Source: DATMER01 sp040349255 (lineage in GTDB: Bacteria > Acidobacteriota > Thermoanaerobaculia > Multivoradales > UBA5704). From it: 64,000 nt of DNA. Below, piece after piece: positions 8,296 to 14,543 of the stretch; the first letter of the stretch is position 1, and each line of letters opens with the position of its first letter. The notes beneath the pieces are model-generated. The model was not told the origin of the DNA and ran no database searches. It was given only the letters and a program-made list of their open reading frames with translations. The DNA is taken from positions 1 through 64,000 of the forward strand of contig JBEQUE010000120.1 of assembly GCA_040349255.1 (NCBI GenBank), written 5' to 3'. Both the position numbers and the translations under genes were made by a program.

Positions 8296-8613
8296 GTGGT
8301 GACCCTGACCCGGCGCCGGAAGGCGGCGATCGTCGGCCTCGCCGTCCTCGTCCTCCTGATCGTGGACTTCGCCCGGGCGCCGGCCGACCAGGTCTCGGCG
8401 AGGATCCTGCTCGGCGGCATCCACCTCTACCAGGCCACGCTCTCGCCGCTGAACCGGAAGGTCGGCGTCCGCTGCCGGTTCCAGCCCACCTGCAGCCACT
8501 ACGGCGAGGGGGCCATCCGGAAGTACGGCGCGCTGGTGGGAGTCGGCAAGACCGTCTGGCGCATCCTGCGCTGCGGGCCGTGGACTCCGGCCGGCACCGT
8601 CGATTATCCGTAG
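8296..8613 (+). CDS. yidD: Membrane protein insertion efficiency factor YidD
   Basis: YidD helps YidC-dependent insertion of inner-membrane proteins. The conserved core is complete: IHLYQATLSPLN...GVRCRFQPTCSHYGEGAIRKYGALVG and a final RILRCGPWTPAGTVDYP. The product (~105 residues) has an N-terminal membrane anchor (AIVGLAVLVLLIV), which makes it longer than the minimal form. Two tandem GTG codons at 8296 and 8299 are possible starts. It lies 7 nt after the DUF2752 stop. Confidence 0.88.
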   Translation: MVTLTRRRKAAIVGLAVLVLLIVDFARAPADQVSARILLGGIHLYQATLSPLNRKVGVRCRFQPTCSHYGEGAIRKYGALVGVGKTVWRILRCGPWTPAGTVDYP

Positions 8614-8619
8614 CCGGTG

Positions 8620-8625
8620 TATGCT
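8620..8625 (+). promoter_or_regulatory. -10 box for sspB, predicted leaderless
   Basis: TATGCT is followed by exactly six bases and GTG at 8632. The same TATGCT-6 nt-start arrangement occurs before the ABC exporter at 10264, which supports both the promoter and the start choice. Confidence 0.5.
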
Positions 8626-8631
8626 CGCGCC

Positions 8632-9114
8632 GTGGCGGACGAGAACCCCGACTCCCTCGATTACGCCGGTTTCCTTCAGGATGCCCTGCGCGACATGGTC
8701 CGTCGGGTGCTGGAGCACGTGGCCGAGAACGGCATGCCCGGCGAGCACCACTTCTATATCGGGTTCCGCACCGACCATCCGGACGTCCGTATGCCCGGCT
8801 TCCTCCGCGATCAGTATCCGGAGGAGATCCGCATCGTTCTGCAGAATCAGTTCTGGGATCTGGCGGTGGACGAGGAGGCCTTCTCGGTCTCGCTCAGCTT
8901 CGCGGCGGCCCGCCAGCGGCTGGTCGTCCCCTTCGCCGCGCTGACCGAGTTCCGGGACCCCGCCGCCAACCTCCTCCTGGCGTTCGAGCCGGGCCGCGGC
9001 GTCGAGATCGATTCCGAGCCGGAACCGCCGGAGCCTCCCGAACGCCCAGGGCCGCGCCCGGTGCCGCCCCCGCCGGGAAGCGTCGTCCAGTTCGACCGCC
9101 ACCGGAAGAAGTAG
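8632..9114 (+). CDS. sspB: SspB-type ClpXP adaptor (alphaproteobacterial-like)
   Basis: SspB tethers ssrA-tagged proteins to ClpX for degradation by ClpXP. The protein matches the alpha-type family: DYAGFLQDALRDMVRRVLEHV, GLPGEHHF-like GMPGEHHFYIGFRTDHP, YPEEIRIVLQNQFWDL, and FSVSLSF...RLVVPFAALTEFRDP. After a proline-rich linker it ends in SVVQFDRHRKK, resembling the C-terminal ClpX-docking tail of the family (VVxLDxFRKK). The GTG at 8632 (160 residues) is preferred to one at 8617 because of the leaderless promoter. The window's tmRNA encodes a matching tag. Confidence 0.87.
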   Translation: MADENPDSLDYAGFLQDALRDMVRRVLEHVAENGMPGEHHFYIGFRTDHPDVRMPGFLRDQYPEEIRIVLQNQFWDLAVDEEAFSVSLSFAAARQRLVVPFAALTEFRDPAANLLLAFEPGRGVEIDSEPEPPEPPERPGPRPVPPPPGSVVQFDRHRKK

Positions 9115-9132
9115 CGTCCTCCCGGGAGGACG
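9115..9132 (+). terminator. Hairpin after sspB
   Basis: A perfect 18-bp palindrome (CGTCCTCCC/GGGAGGACG) begins at the base after the sspB stop and is followed by TTTCC. It could act as a weak intrinsic terminator. Confidence 0.5.
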
Positions 9133-9223
9133 TTTCCGGGCCTTCCCTTCGGCTTGTCGCTCTGGCCGCGGGATGGCACCGGCCTTGCTCTTTCACCCTC
9201 CGGACGCAGATGGAGGTATGACC

Positions 9224-10213
9224 ATGCGAAGCCTCAAGCCCGCCCTTTTTCTCCTGGCCCTCTCCCTGGTGCCGATCGGCTGTGGACGCGATGCCGACCG
9301 GGATCATGAAGACGACCGGGTTGCCGTCGAGTCGAAGCCCGCCGTGGAAGAGACCAACGCCGTTCCGGACCGCGATCCCGAGATCCCGCCGCAGCAGGTC
9401 CAGATCGTCGAGCCCGAGTCCGGCCCCGACCGTGGCGCCGATCTCGACGCCCGGGAGCGCGAGCTGGAGCGCCGTCAGGCCGAGCTGGACGCCCGCGAGC
9501 GCAGTCTGAGGACGGCGCCCCGCGCCCCGAAGCCGGCCCCGGCCCCGGTGCCGGTCGAGCGCCCGGCGCCCGCTCCGGCTCCCGAGCGGGAGGAGGAGAT
9601 CGCCGAAGCCCCGGCTCCCGCTCCGGAACCGGAACCGGCGGAGCCGGTCCGTCCCGAGCCGGAAGCGCGGCCCGAGCCGGTCACGACAACCTCCACTGTG
9701 CCCTCCGGCACCGTGATGCGCGTCGAGTTCCTGGAGAGCCTCTCCAGCCAGACCAGCGAGCCGGGCGACATCTTCCGCGCCCGCATCGCCTCCGACGTCG
9801 TCGAAGACGGCGAGGTCGTCATCCCGGCCGGCTCCGAGGTGGTGGGGGTGGTCGGCGAGGCGGTGCCCCTGCGCAAGGTGGGCGGCCAGGCGAAGCTCAC
9901 GCTCCGGTTCACCGACCTGGTGCTCCCGTCGGGCAGCACGGTGCCGATCCACGCCTCCTTCGTCGGCGAGGGTCGCAGCGAGACGCGCAAGGATGCGGCC
10001 ACCATCGGCGGCTCGGCGGCCGGCGGCGCCATCCTCGGGCGCGTGCTCGGCAAGGGCAACCGCTCGAAGGGCGCGGTGATCGGCGCCATCCTCGGCGCGG
10101 CCGTGGGCACCGCCATCGCCTCCCGCACTCCGGGCGAGGAGGTCACGATCGACCGCGGCACGACGGTCGACCTGAGGCTGGACGACTCGGTCGAGGTCCG
10201 GCTGCGGCGCTGA
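9224..10213 (+). CDS. Glycine-zipper envelope lipoprotein with coiled-coil and Ala-Pro linker
   Basis: The ATG at 9224 has GGAGG seven bases upstream and starts a signal peptide ending in VPIGC, a slightly imperfect lipobox, so the protein is probably lipid-anchored. Next come an acidic stretch, a short heptad coiled-coil (LDARERELERRQAELDARE), a long Ala-Pro-Glu linker, and a beta-rich domain beginning PSGTVMRVEFLESLSSQTS with IPAGSEVVGVV, reminiscent of VirB10/TrbI-type folds. A glycine zipper (GGSAAGGAILG, GAVIGAILGAAVGTAIA) sits near the C-terminus. A role in the cell envelope is inferred. Confidence 0.7.
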   Translation: MRSLKPALFLLALSLVPIGCGRDADRDHEDDRVAVESKPAVEETNAVPDRDPEIPPQQVQIVEPESGPDRGADLDARERELERRQAELDARERSLRTAPRAPKPAPAPVPVERPAPAPAPEREEEIAEAPAPAPEPEPAEPVRPEPEARPEPVTTTSTVPSGTVMRVEFLESLSSQTSEPGDIFRARIASDVVEDGEVVIPAGSEVVGVVGEAVPLRKVGGQAKLTLRFTDLVLPSGSTVPIHASFVGEGRSETRKDAATIGGSAAGGAILGRVLGKGNRSKGAVIGAILGAAVGTAIASRTPGEEVTIDRGTTVDLRLDDSVEVRLRR

Positions 10214-10248
10214 CCCCCCGAGACCGGCCGGGGCCGGCTGCGGCCGGG

Positions 10249-10257
10249 TGCTATGCT
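10249..10257 (+). promoter_or_regulatory. Extended -10 promoter of the ABC exporter, predicted leaderless
   Basis: TGcTATGCT (an extended -10 form) is followed by six bases and the ATG at 10264. No ribosome binding site is present, which fits a leaderless transcript. Confidence 0.5.
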
Positions 10258-10263
10258 CGGACC

Positions 10264-12270
10264 ATGTCCGAGCCGCTCGCCTCTCCGCCGCCGTCCACCT
10301 CCCGCACCGCCCGGCCGGGTCTCTTCGGAGGTCTGGTCTCCTCCAGGCAGCGCCGCTCCGGCGTCGAGCCCGGCGAGGTGGAGGACAAGGAGAGGAAGAA
10401 GCCGGCGAAGAAGCCGATCGACTGGCGGGTGGTGCTCGACGACGCCACCGATCTGATCCGGGCGCGCAAGGGGCGGCTGGCGCTCGGCCTCTTCCTGATG
10501 CTGATCAACCGGGTCTGCGGCCTGGTCCTCCCCGGCACCACCAAGTACCTTCTCGACGAGGTCATCGGCCACTCCAACCGGGCGATGCTCGGCCAGCTCG
10601 TCCTGGCTGCCGGCGCGGCCACCCTGATCCAGGGCATCACCTCGTTCGCCCTGGCCCAGATCCTCGGCAAGGCCGCCCAGCGCTCGATCACCGACATGCG
10701 CCGCGGCGTGCAGCGCCACGTCGGCCGCCTGCCCGTGGGCTATTTCGAGCAGACCAAGTCCGGCGCCCTGCTCTCGCGGGTCATGAACGACGCCGAAGGG
10801 ATCCGCAACCTGGTCGGCACCGGGCTCGTGGAGCTGGTCGGGGGCGCGGTGACCGCGGTGCTGGCGCTCGGCATCCTGTTCTACCTGAGCGCCCGGCTGA
10901 CCCTGATCGCCGTCGCGGTCCTCTCGCTCTTCGCGCTCATCATGGGCTGGGCGTTCAAGACCCTGCGCCCTCTGTTCCGCGAGCGCTCGAAGATCAACGC
11001 CGAGCTCTCCGGCCGGCTGACCGAGTCGTTCTCGGGCGTGCGGGTGGTGAAGGCCTACGGCGCCGAGCGGCGCGAGGCCCTGGTCTTCGCCAAGGGGGCG
11101 CACCGGCTGTACCGCAACATCGCCAGCACGATCACCAGCTTCTCGCTGATCGGCGCCGGCTCGACCCTGCTCCTCGGCGTCGTCGGCGTGGCCATGATGT
11201 GGGTGGGCGCCAACGAGGTCCTGTCCGGGCGGATGACGGTCGGCTCCTTCTTCTCCTTCACTCTCTACCTGGGCCTCCTGGTCGCCCCTGTGATGCAGAT
11301 CGTGAGCATCGGCAGCCAGCTCACCGAGGCCTTCGCCGGCCTGGAGCGCATCCGGGAGATCCGCAACGAGACCACCGAGGACCAGGGCGAATCGGCGCGC
11401 CGGCCCCTGCGCCACGTCGAGGGCCTGATCGAGTTCCGCGACGTCCGCTTCCACTACCAGGAGGACGCGCCGGTCCTGCGCGGCATCTCCTTCGTGGCGA
11501 AGCCCGGCACCTCGACCGCGCTGGTGGGGCCGTCGGGCTCGGGCAAGAGCACGCTGATCGGCCTCGTCGCGGCCTTCCACCGGCCGACCGAGGGCGAGAT
11601 CCTCGTGGACGGCCTGGACCTCTCGACGGTCCGGCTCCACGACTACCGCTCGCACCTCGGGGTGGTCTTCCAGGACAACTTCCTGTTCGACGGCACGGTG
11701 CTGGAGAACATCGCCTACGCCCAGCCGCACGCCTCGGAAGACGAGATCCTGCGGGCGGCGAAGATCGCGCACTGCGACGAGTTCGTGCGCCGGCTGCCGC
11801 AGGGCTACGACACCGTGGTCGGCGAGCGCGGGGTCAAGCTCTCGGGCGGCGAGCGCCAGCGGGTCGCGATCGCGCGCGCCATCCTGGCCGATCCGCGCAT
11901 CCTGATCCTCGACGAGGCCACCTCGTCGCTCGACAGCGAGAGCGAGGCGCTGATCCAGGAGGGCCTGACCGAGCTGATGCGCGGCCGCACCACCTTCGTC
12001 ATCGCCCACCGGCTGTCCACGATCCGGCGGGCCGACACGATCCTGGTGCTGGAGCAGGGGCTGATCGTGGAGAGCGGCCGGCACGAGGAGCTGCTCGCGC
12101 TCGGCGGCCGCTACCACGCGCTCTACACCCGCCAGTACAACCTGGAGTCGAACCTGTTCCGCAATCCCGGTGAAGCCGACCCCGAAGAGGAGAAGGAGAA
12201 GCCCATGGCCCGGGCGGACGCCGGCGTGGGTGCGCTGCCTCTCCTCGGAGGTGGGGGCGGACGGATCTAG
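10264..12270 (+). CDS. MsbA/LmrA-like ABC exporter (fused membrane and ATPase domains)
   Basis: The 668-residue half-transporter has six predicted membrane helices (about residues 75-345) and a C-terminal nucleotide-binding domain with Walker A GPSGSGKST (near residue 422), Q-loop VVFQDN, signature LSGGERQ (near 526), Walker B ILILDEATSSLD (near 546) and the H-loop IAHRLST. It is likely to act as a homodimer exporting a lipid or other hydrophobic compound, as MsbA does; the substrate cannot be read from sequence. A basic N-terminal extension of ~55 residues and an acidic tail are unusual. It stands alone, upstream of the repeat island. Confidence 0.88.
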   Translation: MSEPLASPPPSTSRTARPGLFGGLVSSRQRRSGVEPGEVEDKERKKPAKKPIDWRVVLDDATDLIRARKGRLALGLFLMLINRVCGLVLPGTTKYLLDEVIGHSNRAMLGQLVLAAGAATLIQGITSFALAQILGKAAQRSITDMRRGVQRHVGRLPVGYFEQTKSGALLSRVMNDAEGIRNLVGTGLVELVGGAVTAVLALGILFYLSARLTLIAVAVLSLFALIMGWAFKTLRPLFRERSKINAELSGRLTESFSGVRVVKAYGAERREALVFAKGAHRLYRNIASTITSFSLIGAGSTLLLGVVGVAMMWVGANEVLSGRMTVGSFFSFTLYLGLLVAPVMQIVSIGSQLTEAFAGLERIREIRNETTEDQGESARRPLRHVEGLIEFRDVRFHYQEDAPVLRGISFVAKPGTSTALVGPSGSGKSTLIGLVAAFHRPTEGEILVDGLDLSTVRLHDYRSHLGVVFQDNFLFDGTVLENIAYAQPHASEDEILRAAKIAHCDEFVRRLPQGYDTVVGERGVKLSGGERQRVAIARAILADPRILILDEATSSLDSESEALIQEGLTELMRGRTTFVIAHRLSTIRRADTILVLEQGLIVESGRHEELLALGGRYHALYTRQYNLESNLFRNPGEADPEEEKEKPMARADAGVGALPLLGGGGGRI

Positions 12271-12320
12271 CTTTTCGCTGGGACCGCCGGCTTCCAGCCG
12301 GCTCGGGGGCGCGCGGGGCG

Positions 12321-12461
12321 GAGGCGCCACGTGCGGTGGCGAGGCGCCACGAGGCGTGGCACGGCGCCAGGAGAGGGGATCGTCCCGCCACGCGCGGTGG
12401 CGAGGCGCTACAGGACGTGGCGCGGCGCTACACGCTGTGGCGCGGCGCCACGGCTGGGGAG
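12321..12461. repeat. 20-bp tandem repeat array
   Basis: Units of 20 bp follow the pattern G(A/C)GGCGC(C/T)AC then a variable stretch ending GTGGC. Clear units start at 12321, 12341, 12402, 12422 and 12442; units at 12361 and 12382 are degenerate, with a one-base phase slip between them. Each unit contains GGCGCCAC and GTGGC, so neighbouring units can pair into hairpins. No coding frame is convincing here. The array lies between the ABC exporter and the first 231-bp repeat. Confidence 0.75.
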
Positions 12462-12510
12462 CGGGCCATCCCCGAGCGTGGCGCCTTCCGGAGAGGCGTG
12501 GCGCGATTTT

Positions 12511-12741
12511 GGAGCCCCCAACGGGGGCGCAGGCATAGAGCCAGGGGTTTCAACCCCTGGTGGCCCGATCCCGCCAACCCCATCAAGCCCCGAAGGGGCG
12601 CAGGCATTGCCGCGGGGTGACAACCCCGCGAGGGCGGGCGATGGAATGCCTGCGTCCCTCCGGGACTCAATATTGGGTGGTGCTCCGGAATCCCAGGGGT
12701 TGAAACCCCTGGCTTTACGCCCGCGTCCCTCCGGGACTCTC
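12511..12741. repeat. 231-bp modular palindromic repeat, copy 1
   Basis: This segment and 13394-13624 align end to end without gaps and differ at only three positions, in direct orientation 883 bp apart. Internally it is modular. A 9-bp hairpin CCAGGGGTT/AACCCCTGG near the left end recurs as its exact reverse complement near the right end, and ~49 bp at the two ends form an imperfect terminal inverted repeat. An inner pair (GGGGCGCAGGCATTGCC versus its counterpart ending GAATGCCTGCGTCCC) nests inside. It encodes nothing recognisable and looks like a small non-autonomous element. Confidence 0.85.
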
Positions 12742-12753
12742 TTCGGCCTTGTC

Positions 12754-13047
12754 TTACCGCCTGCCGCCGGCGTAGCCGGGTCTTCTGTGCTGATGGCGCA
12801 CGATCAGGATTCGGATGCCGCTGTCGAGAGGCCTGTAGACGACCGAATAGGGGAAAACCTTCAGAGGGAAGATTCTTCGTCCCTTCGTCGTGGCCATGCC
12901 GAGGCCGGGGTGCTCAACCAGAAGCTTGGCGACCCGTTCGAATTCTTCGAGAAAGCGCCCTGCGACCCCAGGTCCGGCCTGTTCGCTGTAGAAGTCCAGG
13001 GCACTGGCGACATCCTGCTCCGCCCCAGGATGGAGCGAGTAGGTCAT
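12754..13047 (-). CDS. RelE/ParE-superfamily toxin
   Basis: The 97-residue protein has the RelE/ParE layout: YSLHPGAEQDVASALDFYSEQ, GRFLEEFERVAKLLVEHPGLG and a C-terminal KVFPYSVVYRP...ILIVRHQHRRPGY with basic residues. RelE members cut mRNA on ribosomes while ParE members poison gyrase; the sequence does not decide between them. The ATG overlaps the antitoxin stop by 4 nt, the usual antitoxin-first order. The pair is bracketed by the two 231-bp repeats. Confidence 0.88.
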   Translation of the reverse strand: MTYSLHPGAEQDVASALDFYSEQAGPGVAGRFLEEFERVAKLLVEHPGLGMATTKGRRIFPLKVFPYSVVYRPLDSGIRILIVRHQHRRPGYAGGRR

Positions 13048-13271
13048 CGCGAAAGTTTTGCGCGAAGCCGGGCGATGGCTTCCTCTCCTGGAACCGCCGC
13101 GATCAAGCCGGATTCCAACTCAGCCTCCCTTCGATCGGCCTCTCGCTCCCAGGCTTCCTCGACCTCGGGATCCACATCGAGGCTGGCGATCAGCCGCTCG
13201 AGCAGGTGCGTACGATCGGCAGGTGCCAGTTGCAGGACTTCGGCCTCCAGGATTTCCAGATTCGTGCTCAC
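13044..13271 (-). CDS. Antitoxin of the addiction-module component family (TIGR02574-like)
   Basis: The 75-residue acidic protein has the family pattern: LEAEVLQLAPADRTHLLERLIASLD followed by VEEAWEREADRREAELESG and a final IPGEEAIARLRAKLS-like tail that is expected to wrap the toxin. GTG at 13271 is preceded by GGAGG at a good distance. It couples to the toxin gene by an ATGA overlap. Confidence 0.88.
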   Translation of the reverse strand: MSTNLEILEAEVLQLAPADRTHLLERLIASLDVDPEVEEAWEREADRREAELESGLIAAVPGEEAIARLRAKLSR

Positions 13272-13316
13272 GCTGACCTCCGGCGCGGTAGATGCTTGAC
13301 GAGGCAGTATACGGCG

Positions 13317-13393
13317 TCAAAGAGGCAGCAGCCCGCCCGGATCCTCGCCGGAGTTCCAGAGCGTCCTCGTTTCCATGACCGCTGCCACGGTCC
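13317..13393 (-). pseudogene. Remnant of the C-terminus of an HTH-regulator gene
   Basis: On the minus strand this 77-bp piece would encode a C-terminal end (about TVAAVMETRTLWNSGEDPGGLLPL, in two parts: TVAAVMETRTLW and NSGEDPGGLLPL) followed by TGA. It is clearly related, at roughly 80 percent DNA identity with one 3-bp gap, to the last 25 codons of the regulator ending at 13623. Homology stops exactly where the second 231-bp repeat begins at 13394. It is best read as the tail of a duplicated paralogue whose upstream part was lost or displaced at the repeat. Confidence 0.7.
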
Positions 13394-13624
13394 GGAGCCC
13401 CCGACGGGGGCGCAGGCATAGAGCCAGGGGTTTCAACCCCTGGTGGCCCAATCCCGCCAACCCCATCAAGCCCCGAAGGGGCGCAGGCATTGCCACGGGG
13501 TGACAACCCCGCGAGGGCGGGCGATGGAATGCCTGCGTCCCTCCGGGACTCAATATTGGGTGGTGCTCCGGAATCCCAGGGGTTGAAACCCCTGGCTTTA
13601 CGCCCGCGTCCCTCCGGGACTCTC
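13394..13624. repeat. 231-bp modular palindromic repeat, copy 2
   Basis: Near-identical direct copy of 12511-12741 (three substitutions, no indels). Its left edge coincides with the break in a truncated regulator gene, and its right edge overlaps the stop codon of the intact regulator at 13623-13625. It contains the same paired CCAGGGGTT hairpins and nested modules. Confidence 0.85.
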
Positions 13625-14336
13625 AAAGGGCCAGCAGCCCTCCCGGATCCTCGCCGGCGTTCCAGAGCTTCCCCGCCTCCTCCATGACCGCCGCCGCGGT
13701 CCTGTCTTCGGCAGCTTTCAGGACGCGGGCCTCCTGGGCGAGGGTGAAGCCCTGGACCCGGTTGCGCCAGGCGTCCGATCCCCGGATTGTCCTGGCGATC
13801 TCGACGGCGAGCCTTGCCCAGGCGCGCGCCTCGCGGAGGTCGTCGGCCGCGGCGGAAGCCTGTGCGGCCTGCTCCGCGAGCGCCCAGGTCCGGAAATCCT
13901 CGTCCACCTTCACCAGGAGCAGCCGGGTGGGCTCGTCCAGGGTGCGGAGGACGGCCATTCTCTCGATCGCCGCGCTCCGGTCTTCCGGGCTGGGGGCCTC
14001 GCCGGGGAGCGGAAGCCTTCTCAGTCGTTCCATCAGCAGTCGGGAGCGGTTCCTGAGATCCTCTACTAGACCTGCCAGGAGGTCGTCCACGTCCCGGCCC
14101 GGGCGGAGCCTCCGCCTTTGCAGGCTTTCGTAGAGCCTCAGGAGCTCCTCGCCGTCGTCGGTCGTGAGGCTGACCCCGGCGGCGATCTGATCCAGGGTCT
14201 GGGTCTCGGGCCTGTCGAGACCGCGCTCGATGTTCGCGACGGTGACCGGGTGCAGCCCGGTGTCGTCGGCGAGCTGCTCCTGTGACTTGCCGGAGCCCGC
14301 GCGGAGCAGGCGCGCGATCAGATTGTTCCGCTCCAT
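13623..14336 (-). CDS. XRE-family HTH regulator
   Basis: The 237-residue protein starts with a Cro/C1-type helix-turn-helix (residues ~5-58: LIARLLRAGSGKSQEQLADD, TGLHPVTVANIERGLDRPET). A helical region follows with no close match, containing WALAEQAAQASAAADDLREA and AWARLAVEIARTI. That region resembles the middle of the larger HTH-TPR protein at 14538-16007, so the two are paralogues and this one lacks the TPR part. The ATG at 14336 is set by a strong GGAGGGGAG; the GTG at 14348 is an alternative. Its stop overlaps the edge of repeat copy 2. Confidence 0.85.
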   Translation of the reverse strand: MERNNLIARLLRAGSGKSQEQLADDTGLHPVTVANIERGLDRPETQTLDQIAAGVSLTTDDGEELLRLYESLQRRRLRPGRDVDDLLAGLVEDLRNRSRLLMERLRRLPLPGEAPSPEDRSAAIERMAVLRTLDEPTRLLLVKVDEDFRTWALAEQAAQASAAADDLREARAWARLAVEIARTIRGSDAWRNRVQGFTLAQEARVLKAAEDRTAAAVMEEAGKLWNAGEDPGGLLAL

Positions 14337-14414
14337 TCTCCCCTCCACTAGCGTGAAACTCGGATTTTTCGGAAACTTGCCTCTCCGGTACCCTCTCGAA
14401 CAGGAGACGATCCC

Positions 14415-14543
14415 ATGCGCAATGTCCTGACCTTTGGCGCCTCTCTCTGGAGCTTCTTCGCTAACCTCTTGAATCCGATCCCGCCGCCGACAGCTGACGA
14501 AGGCTGTGGGATGGACCCGTTTGGCTGTCCGAAAGGCTCATGA
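14415..14543 (+). CDS. Short peptide gene (42 residues), candidate partner of the HTH regulators
   Basis: This small frame has a good ribosome binding site (CAGGAG) 9 bases before ATG. The product has a hydrophobic N-terminal half (VLTFGASLWSFFANLLNP), a PIPPPT hinge and a C-terminal half with two cysteines (DEGCGMDPFGCPKGS). The hydrophobic leader plus polar tail is the layout of a secreted or processed peptide. It is divergent from the XRE gene at 14336 and converges on the HTH-TPR gene, overlapping its stop by 6 nt. The function is unknown; a signalling peptide is an inference from position next to an HTH-TPR (RRNPP-like) regulator. Confidence 0.55.
   Translation: MRNVLTFGASLWSFFANLLNPIPPPTADEGCGMDPFGCPKGS

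Noticed and set aside
9475..12330. 951-codon minus-strand frame across the lipoprotein and ABC exporter genes
   Set aside because: Low-complexity His/Arg/Asp-rich translation with no family resemblance; the opposite strand carries two clear genes.
12321..12461. Tandem repeats considered as a CRISPR array
   Set aside because: Units are 20 bp and contiguous with no unique spacers, and no cas gene is present.
12511..13624. Composite transposon or integrative element around the toxin-antitoxin pair
   Set aside because: No transposase, integrase or target-site duplication was found; only the paired repeats are supported.
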